This document shows positions 8,538 through 16,389 of a DNA stretch of 64,000 bases, piece by piece (position 1 is the first letter of the stretch; every line of letters begins with the position of its first letter). Under the pieces are notes generated by a model. The model was not told the origin of the DNA and made no database searches. It worked only from the letters and a program-made list of their open reading frames with translations. Position numbers and translations under genes: made by a program. Location of the stretch: contig NZ_JAJFAX010000003.1 of assembly GCF_019710475.1 (NCBI RefSeq), forward strand, positions 62,001 through 126,000. The letters run 5' to 3'. The stretch comes from Glycomyces sp. TRM65418. GTDB lineage: Bacteria; Actinomycetota; Actinomycetes; Mycobacteriales; Micromonosporaceae.

Positions 8538-9788
8538 ATGGCAGTGCCAACTGACGGCTCGCAAGCCTCGCCGAAGGCGCCAACTGACGGCTCGCAAGCG
8601 TCGCCGAAGGTGCCAACTGACGGCTCGCAAGCCTCGCCGAAGGCGCACCTTGACCGCTCGCAAACGTCGCCGAAGGCGCCCATCCGAGGGGCGGACGTCT
8701 CGATGACCGCCGAGATCGAGGAGCGCGGCGCGGTCTTCCGCGCCGACGGGGTCGCACGCGACCTCTTCGGGCTCCTCGCCGAGTCGGGCGTCAACTGGAT
8801 CCGTCTGCGCCTGTGGGTCGATCCGCGCGACGAGCACGGCGAGCCCTACATGGGCGGCACCAACGACCTGGAGACGACGATCGCGCTGGCGCGCCGCGCC
8901 AAGGCCGCCGGCCAGAGGCTCCTGGTCGACCTGCACTACTCCGACTTCTGGACCGACCCGAAGAAGCAGTCCACGCCCAAGGCGTGGCGCGGCTTCAAGG
9001 GCGCCGAGCTCCAAGCGCGCGTGCACGACTGGACCGCCGAGGTCCTCGCGGCCCTCGCGGCGGCGGACGCGTCCCCGGACATGGTGCAGGTCGGCAACGA
9101 GATCACCAACGGGATGCTCTGGCCCGAAGGCAGGACGCCCAGGTTCATCGACGCCGAACGGCGCTTCGAGGGCGAGGACGAGGCGGCCTGGGACCGGCTC
9201 GCGGGCCTGCTGCGGGCCGGTGCCGCCGCCGTGCGCGAGGCCGGCCCCGAGGTGATGATCCACCTCGACTTCGGCGGCGCGAACGAGCTCTACCGGGGCT
9301 GGTTCGACCGGATGACCGCCCGCGGGCTCGACTTCGACGTGATCGGCCTGTCGTACTACCCGTACTGGCACGGCACGCTGCAGGACCTGGGGGAGAACCT
9401 GAACGACATCGCGGCCCGCTACGGCCGGGAGGTCGTGGTCGTCGAGACCGCGTACGCCTGGACCGGCGATCAGCCCCAGGGCCACCACCAGGTCTTCAAG
9501 CCGGAGCTGGCCGAGGCCTGCGCCCATCCCGTCTCGCCGGAGGGGCAGGCCGCGTTCCTGCGCGACCTGTACGCCACCGTCGCGGCCGTCCCCGAGGGCC
9601 GGGGCCTCGGCCTCGTCTACTGGGAACCCGCGTGGCTGCCGGTCGACGGCACCACCTGGGCCTCGCGCGCCGGCATGGAGTACGGCGACGACGTCGTCGA
9701 CGAGGCCGGCAACTCGTGGGCGAACCAGGCCCTCTTCGACTTCGAGGGCGAGGCGCTGCCGTCGCTCAAGGCGCTCGGCGGGGCATGA
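8538..9788 (+). CDS. Second GH53 galactanase, no signal peptide, with N-terminal repeats
   Basis: A 416-residue GH53 enzyme. The catalytic domain starts near residue 49 (PIRGADVSM) and has both glutamates: Glu188 in QVGNEITNG and Glu303 in VVVETAYAW. Unlike the exported GH53 at 1441-2568, it has no signal peptide or membrane segment. Instead residues 4-47 are four copies of an 11-residue unit of the form PTDGSQASPKA. It follows the permeases directly and precedes the LacI gene, so it may act on imported galacto-oligosaccharides in the cytoplasm. Another ATG at 8528 reads into a stop within the first repeat, so the repeats may have been inserted into the gene's 5' end. The true start is therefore uncertain. 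Confidence 0.88.
   Translation: MAVPTDGSQASPKAPTDGSQASPKVPTDGSQASPKAHLDRSQTSPKAPIRGADVSMTAEIEERGAVFRADGVARDLFGLLAESGVNWIRLRLWVDPRDEHGEPYMGGTNDLETTIALARRAKAAGQRLLVDLHYSDFWTDPKKQSTPKAWRGFKGAELQARVHDWTAEVLAALAAADASPDMVQVGNEITNGMLWPEGRTPRFIDAERRFEGEDEAAWDRLAGLLRAGAAAVREAGPEVMIHLDFGGANELYRGWFDRMTARGLDFDVIGLSYYPYWHGTLQDLGENLNDIAARYGREVVVVETAYAWTGDQPQGHHQVFKPELAEACAHPVSPEGQAAFLRDLYATVAAVPEGRGLGLVYWEPAWLPVDGTTWASRAGMEYGDDVVDEAGNSWANQALFDFEGEALPSLKALGGA
8546..8677 (+). repeat. 33-bp direct tandem repeat, four units
   Basis: Units start at 8546, 8579, 8612 and 8645. The first three differ at only a few bases and the fourth is degenerate. Each contains GGCTCGCAAGCC, a short self-complementary stretch. 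The period is a multiple of three, so the reading frame is kept. No spacers separate the units. Confidence 0.9.
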
Positions 9789-9970
9789 ACCGATCACGAA
9801 ATCGATTGGCCGCAACACATGGAGCCTCATCGCACGACATGTCCCGGCCGGGAGGCCGCCGTCCCCTTGGGCGGCCTCCCGGGCACTCCGGACCGGTCGG
9901 CGGCCCGCGGACCGGGCCGCCGGGCGAGGGGAGCGATAATCGAGTGAGACACAAGGGAGAGCTGAGCAAC

Positions 9971-10972
9971 TTGGCACGGAAACGACCGACGATCCACGAC
10001 GTGGCGGACGCCGCGGGCGTCTCCCGCGGCACGGTCTCCCGCGTCCTCAACGGCAAGTCGAACGTCTCGCTGTCGGCGGAGACGGCGGTGCGGCGGGCGG
10101 TCGCGGAGACCGGCTACGTCGTGAACCGGGCCGCGCGGAGCCTCAAGACCAGCCGGACGGGCTCCATCGTCATGGTCCTGTCGGAACCGCAGGAGCGCCT
10201 GTTCGAGGACCCGAACTTCTCGGTGCTCATGCGCGTGGCGACGAACCAGCTCGCCGAGCGCGACATGTCGCTGGTGCTCATGATCGCCGGCGACGACGGC
10301 GGTCGCGACCGGGTCGCCCGCTACCTGCGCGGCGGCCACGCCGACGGGGCGCTGCTGATCTCGGCCCACGCGGGCGACCCGCTGCTGGAGGAGATCGAGC
10401 GCGCCGGCGTCCCGGCGGTCGCCTGCGGTGCGGTGCTCGGCCGCGAGTCGGTGATCCCGTACGCGGCCGCGGACGAGCGCGGCGGCGCCCGGGCCATGAC
10501 GGAGTACCTGGTCGAACAGGGCCGCAAGAAGATCGGCATGATCACCGGTCCGCTCGACACGCCCGGCGGCTCGCTGCGCCTCGAGGGCTTCACGAGCGTG
10601 CTGGGCCGCAAGGCCGGCAAGCAGATGATCGTCCACGGGGACTACACGCAGGCCGGCGGCGAGGCCGCGATGCGCAAGCTCCTCGACACGGTCCCCGACC
10701 TGGACGCGGTGTTCGTCGCCTCCGACCTCATGGCCGCCGGGGCGCTCCAGGCGCTGCACGCGGCCGGTCGCCGGGTCCCCGACGACGTGGCCGTGGGCGG
10801 CTTCGACGACTCGGCGATCGCCTCGGCGACCCGCCCGGCCCTGACCACGGTCCGCCAGCCCCTCGCCAAGGTGGCCGAGGAGACGGTCCGGATCCTCATC
10901 GCCCTGCTGGACGACGAGGGGGTCGAGCCGGCCGTGCTTCCGACGGAACTGGTCATCCGCGACAGCGCCTGA
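9971..10972 (+). CDS. ganR: LacI-family regulator of the galactan locus
   Basis: A 333-residue LacI/GalR-type repressor. The TTG start at 9971 gives the typical N-terminus ARKRPTIHDVADAAGVSRG, with the helix-turn-helix at about residues 6-27 and the hinge helix after VLNGK. The C-terminal part is a sugar-binding domain of the periplasmic-binding fold (DAVFVASDLMAAGALQAL, then DVAVGGFDDS). AAGGGAG lies about 11 bases upstream of the TTG; an in-frame GTG at 9944 is an alternative start. It is the last gene of the galactan locus after a 180-bp gap and is the likely ligand of the two operators near 4650 and 4810. The inducer is presumably galactose or a galacto-oligosaccharide. Confidence 0.88.
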   Translation: MARKRPTIHDVADAAGVSRGTVSRVLNGKSNVSLSAETAVRRAVAETGYVVNRAARSLKTSRTGSIVMVLSEPQERLFEDPNFSVLMRVATNQLAERDMSLVLMIAGDDGGRDRVARYLRGGHADGALLISAHAGDPLLEEIERAGVPAVACGAVLGRESVIPYAAADERGGARAMTEYLVEQGRKKIGMITGPLDTPGGSLRLEGFTSVLGRKAGKQMIVHGDYTQAGGEAAMRKLLDTVPDLDAVFVASDLMAAGALQALHAAGRRVPDDVAVGGFDDSAIASATRPALTTVRQPLAKVAEETVRILIALLDDEGVEPAVLPTELVIRDSA

Positions 10973-11174
10973 GGCCTGGCGCCGTGCGGGCTGCGGCCGC
11001 CGCCGCACCGAGGATCATCGCCCCGGCGAAGCCGCCGCAGGCTCCGGCCGTGCAGGGGCCCCGGACTCCTGGGTGCACCCCGCGAGGAGCACGAGCGTTC
11101 CCGTCGCCGGGTCGAATTCCCCCCGGCGCCGTCCGACCGCGCGGCGTGGTCCGGTACGGGAGCGTGCGCACACC

Positions 11175-11987
11175 TCACCGGGCACGGACGTGCTTGAGGA
11201 GCTGCGCGTGCGCGTACTCGCAGACCACGGCGTGGCGGTAGACCGCGTGCGGCACGTCGGTGTTCGAATCGGCCCGGATCGACAGGTCCCCGTTCTGCCA
11301 TCGCAGGAAGGTCGGATCGCCCGTGATCTCGGCGAGGATCGCGAGGATCGAGTCGTCGAAGCGCATGGAGTGCACGGCCCGGCGGTACTCGTCGGGTGTC
11401 AGACACGCCGCGAACGGCAGGTTCATCAGGCACAGGGCCGTCTGTACGTCCAGGCGCATCAGCCGGAACCGGTGCGGCTCGGGGTCCAGAGGCGGCACGT
11501 CGAGGTCCGAATAGTCCAGGGGACCGACCCTGGTCATGTCGATCGCCGCGAGCACCTCGTAGACGTTGACGTCGTGCTCGATCACCGCCCGGTCGCCGAG
11601 TCCGGCGAGGGCCGCCGGCCGCAGGGCCACCGGTTCGATCCCGGTGGCGGTGTTGCGGACGATGAAGTTGAGCAGGTTCGTCTCGATCACGAAGTGGCGG
11701 ATGAGGAGTTCGACCGCGAGCGGTGAGACGAAGCGGCGCAGGAACCACAGGCACAGCCGGTCCATGAGCCGGTGCGCGGTCCACCGGACGGGGGTGAGCC
11801 GCTTGAGGACCACGATGACGACGGCGAGGACCCGCGAGACCGGCCGCGCCACCGGGTAGAGCCAGGTGCGGGTCCACCCGCGCTGGTCGTCGGTGACCAT
11901 GCGGGCGACCTCGGGTTCCAGCGGCATCGCGGGGTCGGCGATCATCGAGGCCCAGATCGGGGGGTCGGCCAGTGTCTTCTCAGACAT
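11175..11987 (-). CDS. Unrecognised protein coupled to the KAS III-diiron fusion
   Basis: A 270-residue protein that I cannot assign to a family with confidence; it resembles DUF6999-type proteins from memory only. Residues about 45-100 are rich in hydrophobic and basic residues (VSRVLAVVIVVLKRLTPV, LWFLRRFVSPLAVELLIRHF), suggesting membrane association. Further on are RHFVIETNLLNFIVRNTA and VIEHDVNVYE, with conserved-looking His, Glu and Asp. The ATG at 11987 overlaps the end of the upstream synthase gene by 8 bases, so translation of the two is probably coupled. It is likely a partner in the same pathway. Confidence 0.7.
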   Translation of the reverse strand: MSEKTLADPPIWASMIADPAMPLEPEVARMVTDDQRGWTRTWLYPVARPVSRVLAVVIVVLKRLTPVRWTAHRLMDRLCLWFLRRFVSPLAVELLIRHFVIETNLLNFIVRNTATGIEPVALRPAALAGLGDRAVIEHDVNVYEVLAAIDMTRVGPLDYSDLDVPPLDPEPHRFRLMRLDVQTALCLMNLPFAACLTPDEYRRAVHSMRFDDSILAILAEITGDPTFLRWQNGDLSIRADSNTDVPHAVYRHAVVCEYAHAQLLKHVRAR

Positions 11988-13821
11988 GGTCGAGCTCTTC
12001 GAGTTGCAGCGCGTACAACCGGGCGACGACTTTGGCGGTCTTGACGATCGCGTCGGCCGCCTCGGCGTCGACACGGGGCGAGGACAGGATGGCCTGGAGT
12101 TTCGCGAAGTGGTCGTCGTCGGCCTCGCCGTGGTAGGCGAGGAACGAGACCTGGTCGTCCCGCAGCCCCAGCAGCTCCTTGAACCGCGCGGCCCAACCGG
12201 CGGCCTTGCCGGTGCCCAGGCCCTCGATGACGAACATCGCGCCGAGCAGGCCGATCGGGTCGGGTCCGCTCGCGGAGTGGAACATGTACGCCGACAGCGC
12301 CTCCGAGCCGATGTTCTTCTCGCCGGAGCGGATGTCCTCGATCGAGCCGCCGCAGGCGGCGTAGTCGCGTTCGATCATCATGAAGTCGCGGTGCTCCTCG
12401 GCGGCGTGGGCGATCGCGGCGCTGCGCAGGTCGAACAGGTCGACCGAGAAGTTCGACGCGGCCCGGGAGATCCACCGGGCCCCGTCGGCGACCTGCTGGC
12501 GCAGGTTGAACAGCAGCCGCCGGTAGTCCTCGATCGTGGCGGCGCCCTCGGCCAGGCGCCGCATCACCGGCACCTGGTCGAGCCGCCGCTCGAAGTCCTG
12601 CCAGACCGCGTCCAAGCGGGCGTGCACGTCCGCACCGGTCGGCACGGTGGCCGCGACGGACTCGGGCGCGGCCGCCGGAGCCGCGACCGGCCTCGACACG
12701 GCCGGCTCGGCGTCCACGCAGGTCAAGTGCGCGAACGCGAACGAGAACCGGCCCGATTCGGGGACGGCCAGGAGGACCGTCTGGCCGGGCTCGAACCGCC
12801 CGGTCCGCCAGCATTCCTCCAACGCGATGAAGATCGAGGCCGCGCCGGTGTTCCCGCGGGTCTCCAGGTTCGAGAACCACCGCTCCGTGTCGACGGCCGC
12901 GCCCGAGGCGGCCAGCCGGTCGAAGACGATGTCGCGGAACGCGTTCGTCGAGTAGTGGCACAGCACGTGGTCGAGCCGCTCGAGGTCGATCAGACCTTCC
13001 CGGGCGAGCCGGGCGAACTCCTGCAGCCCGGCATCGGCCAGCGCCGGCAGGGCGCTCGTGTCCTGGCGCAGCAGCATCATCCCCGCCTGCTCGGCGGCCG
13101 CGGCGCTGCCGAGGTCCTGCCAGGTCCGCCCGGCGGCGGGAACGGGATCCCCGGCCATGCCGGCCCGCATGCACACCGGGTGCTCGTGCGCGAGCGAGAC
13201 GGTGCGCACCCAGTCCACGCGCAGCGACGGCCGGTCGGGCCGCGGCCGCGCCTCCACCAGGACCGCCCCGGCGCCGTCGGAGAGCATCCACCGCAGGAAG
13301 TGCGCGTCGCCGTCGCCCCCGCCGACGCCGCCGAAGTGGGAGCCGCGCAGCCACCGGCTCGACAGCTCGCTGCCGACCACGGCCGCGCGCCGACGGTCGC
13401 CCAGGCGCACCTTGGCGACGGCCGCGTCGAGCGCGGCGAGCCCGGAGGCGCAGACCCCGCCGGCCGAGAGCAACTGCATCGGGCCGCCGCCCAAGCGTCC
13501 GTGCACCATGGACGCGAACCCGGGCACCAGCAGGTCGCCCTGGGTCGTCGCGGTGGCGAGCATGTCGAGATCGGCCGCCCCGACGCCGCGGTCGCCCAGG
13601 GCGCCGCGCAGCGCGTTGGCGGCGAGCTCCTCGTTCAGCTCCGTGGTGCGGCCCTGCGCGTCGAGGGCATAGTGGCGCTTGGCGATCCCGTTGGCGGCCA
13701 GGACGCGGCGGCGCAGCCGGTCGCCGCGTTCGTCGACCCCGCCCAGGAGCGCCGCGATCTCGTCGTTGCCGACCGGAGGACCGGGAAGGTACGCCCCGGC
13801 GGCGGTGATGAAAGCGTTCAT
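11980..13821 (-). CDS. Ketoacyl synthase III fused to a heme-oxygenase-like diiron domain
   Basis: A 613-residue two-domain enzyme. Residues 1-365 are a FabH-like thiolase fold with the catalytic triad in order: Cys124 (GGVCASG), His289 (LCHYSTN) and Asn324 (RGNTGA). An Ala/Pro-rich linker follows at 372-397. Residues 398-613 form a helical heme-oxygenase-like domain of the iron-containing (HDO) type, with candidate ligands Asp446, Glu476, His477, Glu533, His564, Asp568-570 and His571. Known HDO enzymes do oxidative chemistry such as alkene formation (UndA) or N-oxygenation (SznF). The reaction here is unknown; condensation or acyl transfer followed by oxidation is inferred. The ATG at 13821 gives the FabH-like N-terminus. 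Direct repeats lie just upstream and a two-component system precedes it. Confidence 0.85.
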   Translation of the reverse strand: MNAFITAAGAYLPGPPVGNDEIAALLGGVDERGDRLRRRVLAANGIAKRHYALDAQGRTTELNEELAANALRGALGDRGVGAADLDMLATATTQGDLLVPGFASMVHGRLGGGPMQLLSAGGVCASGLAALDAAVAKVRLGDRRRAAVVGSELSSRWLRGSHFGGVGGGDGDAHFLRWMLSDGAGAVLVEARPRPDRPSLRVDWVRTVSLAHEHPVCMRAGMAGDPVPAAGRTWQDLGSAAAAEQAGMMLLRQDTSALPALADAGLQEFARLAREGLIDLERLDHVLCHYSTNAFRDIVFDRLAASGAAVDTERWFSNLETRGNTGAASIFIALEECWRTGRFEPGQTVLLAVPESGRFSFAFAHLTCVDAEPAVSRPVAAPAAAPESVAATVPTGADVHARLDAVWQDFERRLDQVPVMRRLAEGAATIEDYRRLLFNLRQQVADGARWISRAASNFSVDLFDLRSAAIAHAAEEHRDFMMIERDYAACGGSIEDIRSGEKNIGSEALSAYMFHSASGPDPIGLLGAMFVIEGLGTGKAAGWAARFKELLGLRDDQVSFLAYHGEADDDHFAKLQAILSSPRVDAEAADAIVKTAKVVARLYALQLEELDHV

Positions 13822-13865
13822 GCCTTCATTGGACCGCGCCTCGCGTTGTCGCGCATCGGCGCTTC

Positions 13866-13894
13866 TACTCAAAACCGCGGCCGAAAGTACTCAA
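13866..13894. promoter_or_regulatory. TACTCAA direct repeats upstream of the KAS III-diiron gene
   Basis: TACTCAA occurs at 13866-13872 and at 13888-13894, exactly 22 bp (two helical turns) apart, in the 83-bp gap between the response-regulator gene and the synthase gene. This suits a dimeric activator such as the adjacent NarL-type regulator. Read on the minus strand, the distal copy also gives a TTGAGT -35-like hexamer, but the -10 is weak. Confidence 0.4.
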
Positions 13895-13904
13895 CGTCAC
13901 CGGT

Positions 13905-14540
13905 TCAGTCGCCGTCGATGCCCTGTTCGATCGCGTATCGCACCAATTGGGACCGGTTGTGCAACTGCAGCTTGGACAGGATGTGCTGCACGTGGTTCTG
14001 CACCGTCCGCTGCGACAGGACCAGCCGCTCGGCGATCTCCCGGTAGGTCAGGCCCTTCGCGACCAGCCGCAGCACCTCGGTCTCCCGCGCCGACAGGTCC
14101 GGGCGCTCGGCCCCGCCCGCGTTCGCGAGGCGCCGGTACTCGCCGAGCACCAGTCCCGCCAGCCCGGGCGTGAACACCGCGTCGCCCGCCGCGACCCGCT
14201 CGACCGCCTCCGCGAGCTCGGCCGCCGACGCCGACTTCACCAGGTACCCCCGCGCCCCGGCCTTGATCGCCTCGAGCACATCGGACGATTCGCCGCTCGC
14301 CGAGAGGACCAGCACCGCCGTCGGGCAGTCCTCGCCCAGCCCCTGCAGCACCGCCACCCCGGACCGGTCCGGCAGCTGCAGGTCGAGGATCGCCACCTCC
14401 GGCCGCAGCTCGCGGATCGCCGTGAGCGCCGCCCGGCCTTCACCGACGGCGGCGAGCACCCGGTGGCCCGCCTCCTGGAGGTCGCGGGCGATCGCCTCCC
14501 GCCAGATCGGGTGGTCATCGACCACGATCAGGGTGGCCAT
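13905..14540 (-). CDS. NarL/LuxR-type response regulator
   Basis: A 211-residue response regulator. The receiver domain (1-120) has the acidic pair in VDDHP, the phospho-acceptor Asp in AILDLQLP, Ser in LVLSAS and Lys in YLVKSAS. A LuxR/GerE helix-turn-helix fills the C-terminus (LSARETEVLRLVAKGLTYREIAERL...TVQNHVQHILSKL). Its first 26 bases overlap the end of the histidine-kinase gene, so the pair is translationally coupled. The next gene downstream, after 83 bp, is the ketoacyl synthase fusion, a likely target. Confidence 0.92.
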   Translation of the reverse strand: MATLIVVDDHPIWREAIARDLQEAGHRVLAAVGEGRAALTAIRELRPEVAILDLQLPDRSGVAVLQGLGEDCPTAVLVLSASGESSDVLEAIKAGARGYLVKSASAAELAEAVERVAAGDAVFTPGLAGLVLGEYRRLANAGGAERPDLSARETEVLRLVAKGLTYREIAERLVLSQRTVQNHVQHILSKLQLHNRSQLVRYAIEQGIDGD

Positions 14541-15657
14541 CGGCGCCTCCTCGTTCAGTGCGCGGGCGCGGCACCCGCAACTCGACTTCCGTGCCCCACC
14601 CGGGGGACGAGACGACCGCGACGCTCCCGCCCAGCGCCCGGATCCGGCCCTCGATGGACTGCGCCACCCCCAGCCGGCCCTCCGCGGCGGCCTCCGCCAG
14701 CCGGCCCGGCGCGATCCCCGGACCGTCGTCGCGCACGCTCACCTGGACCGCGTCGCCGTCGTCCTCCACCAGCAGCCAGATCCTCGTCTCCTCCGGGCAG
14801 TGCTCCCGCACATTGTCGACCGCGCTCGCCACGGCCGCCGCCACCTCGCGGGCCGTCGCCGCGGGCAGCCGCACCGGCGTCGCCGGGGCCGACACGGTCA
14901 CCGACGCGTCGGCGTGCCGCCCCACGAGGTCGCGCAGGTCGCGCCGGCCGTCGAGCGGATGCCGGTACGCCTCCGACCAGATGAGCGCCCGCAGCGCCTC
15001 CTCTTGGCGGCCCGCCAGCCGGCCGAGCTCTTCGGCCTCGCCGCCGATCTCGTGGCCGCGCCGCTGGACGAACGCCAGCACCTGCAGCACCGAGTCGTGG
15101 ATGTCGCGGGCGAGGCGCTCGCGTTCGCGCGCGGCGGCGGTGCGCTCGGTCGCCTGCCGCGTCCGCTCCTCCGCCTCCACGCCCAACCGCACCAGATGCC
15201 CCACGGTGAAACCCGTGAGCACCAGCAGCGCCGCCTCGTTGACCGTGTTCTCGTTGATGCCGCCCCGGAACACCATCCCGAACACCGCGATCACGCCGCC
15301 GGCGACCGCGCCGCTGCGCCGCCCCCACGCCGCGCCCCAGGCGAGCACGACCCCGGCCAGCCACGGCCCCAGCGAGATCGGCACCGACCGATCGGCCACG
15401 TCCAGCGCCCATGCCGAAGCCGCCACCGCCACCGCCGTCACCGCGAGGTCCGCGTAGACGACCCGGTCCTCGTACCCCCGCCGGGTGTACCGGTAGCTGA
15501 CCGCCCCGGTCCATCCGATCAGGACGGCCACCAGCAGCGCCGCCCAGACCGGCCGCACCAGCGCCTCGAACGCCAGCGCCCCCAGCAGTACCGGATAACC
15601 CAAGGCGGCGAACCGGAACACCGCGATCGCCCGCCGCAGCTGCGTCTGCATGCCCAT
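14515..15657 (-). CDS. Membrane histidine kinase, MacS-like
   Basis: A 380-residue sensor kinase. About six hydrophobic segments fill residues 1-165 and no large external domain is seen, so it may sense something in or at the membrane. The HisKA_3-type dimerisation motif RLARDIHDSVLQVLAFVQRRG holds the phospho-accepting His, as in NarL-partner kinases. The ATPase domain has VRDDGPGIAPGRL and SSPGWGTEVELRVPR. The overall shape matches actinobacterial MacS-family kinases. AGGAT lies upstream of the ATG at 15657. It is encoded upstream of and overlapping its cognate response regulator. Confidence 0.88.
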   Translation of the reverse strand: MGMQTQLRRAIAVFRFAALGYPVLLGALAFEALVRPVWAALLVAVLIGWTGAVSYRYTRRGYEDRVVYADLAVTAVAVAASAWALDVADRSVPISLGPWLAGVVLAWGAAWGRRSGAVAGGVIAVFGMVFRGGINENTVNEAALLVLTGFTVGHLVRLGVEAEERTRQATERTAAARERERLARDIHDSVLQVLAFVQRRGHEIGGEAEELGRLAGRQEEALRALIWSEAYRHPLDGRRDLRDLVGRHADASVTVSAPATPVRLPAATAREVAAAVASAVDNVREHCPEETRIWLLVEDDGDAVQVSVRDDGPGIAPGRLAEAAAEGRLGVAQSIEGRIRALGGSVAVVSSPGWGTEVELRVPRPRTERGGADGHPDRGR

Positions 15658-15703
15658 CCGTGCATCCTCCCAGCCGCTCCGGACGCGATCCGCCCCCGCG
15701 TCC

Positions 15704-16300
15704 TCAAGCCTTCCGGACCGGATAGATCAGGTGCAGCACCCGGTCGCCCTCGATCACCCGCGGATTGTCCAGCATCATCGGCGCCCCCTCGAAGCCGCCG
15801 AAATACCGCTTCCCGGAGCCGAGCAGCACCGGCACCACGTTGCAGTGCAGCTCGTCCACGACACCGGCCCGGATCGCCTGATCGCCCGTGACGCCCGCCG
15901 CCACCGAGACGTCCCCGTCCCCGGCGAACTCGCGCGCCCGCTCCACCGCCGCGGCCACGCCCTCGGTGACGAACGTGAACGGCGCCGTGGCCGCGTGCTC
16001 CCACCCGCTCGGCGGCTCGTGGGTGACGACGAAGGCGTGCTCGCCGGCCGGCGGCACGCCCTCCCAGCCGTTCGCGAGGTCGAAGACGTGCCGGCCCACC
16101 ACGGCCGCCCGGACGGCGCTCAGCTCCCGCTGGAGGTAGCCGGCGCTGGCGGGGCTCACGTGGGACGTCCATTTGGGATCGCCGGCGACGACCTCGATCT
16201 CGCCGTTGCCGTACCAGTCGAAGAGCGGGCCGACGCTGTCGTACTCGTCGGCGATGAAGCCGTCGAGGGAGACCGTGGCGTCGACGAATACCTTGCCCAT
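15704..16300 (-). CDS. Dihydrofolate reductase-fold (RibD C-terminal) protein
   Basis: A 198-residue member of the RibD_C/dihydrofolate-reductase-like family, presumed NADPH-dependent reductases of unknown substrate. The N-terminus KVFVDATVSLDGFIAD is the usual family opening. The C-terminal part has VAAGVTGDQAIRAGVVDELHCNVVPVLLGSGKRYF, typical of the fold's second half. GAGGAGG precedes the ATG at 16300. The kinase gene follows after 46 bases, but a functional link is not evident. Confidence 0.85.
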   Translation of the reverse strand: MGKVFVDATVSLDGFIADEYDSVGPLFDWYGNGEIEVVAGDPKWTSHVSPASAGYLQRELSAVRAAVVGRHVFDLANGWEGVPPAGEHAFVVTHEPPSGWEHAATAPFTFVTEGVAAAVERAREFAGDGDVSVAAGVTGDQAIRAGVVDELHCNVVPVLLGSGKRYFGGFEGAPMMLDNPRVIEGDRVLHLIYPVRKA

Positions 16301-16389
16301 GGTGCTGACCTCCTCATTGCGGGCGCCGCGTTCGCGGTCGCCGGAGGTAAGGATGACCCGGTGGGCGCCGGCGCCTCGCCCCGGGGCCC

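Noticed and set aside
8546-8677. CRISPR-like repeats
   Set aside because: The units are directly adjacent, with no spacers, and are translated in frame; no cas genes are nearby.
10953-11171. Possible 72-residue leftward gene in the 202-bp gap after the LacI gene
   Set aside because: It overlaps the end of the LacI gene, has low-complexity composition and no convincing ribosome site. A short Ala-rich hydrophobic stretch is not enough.
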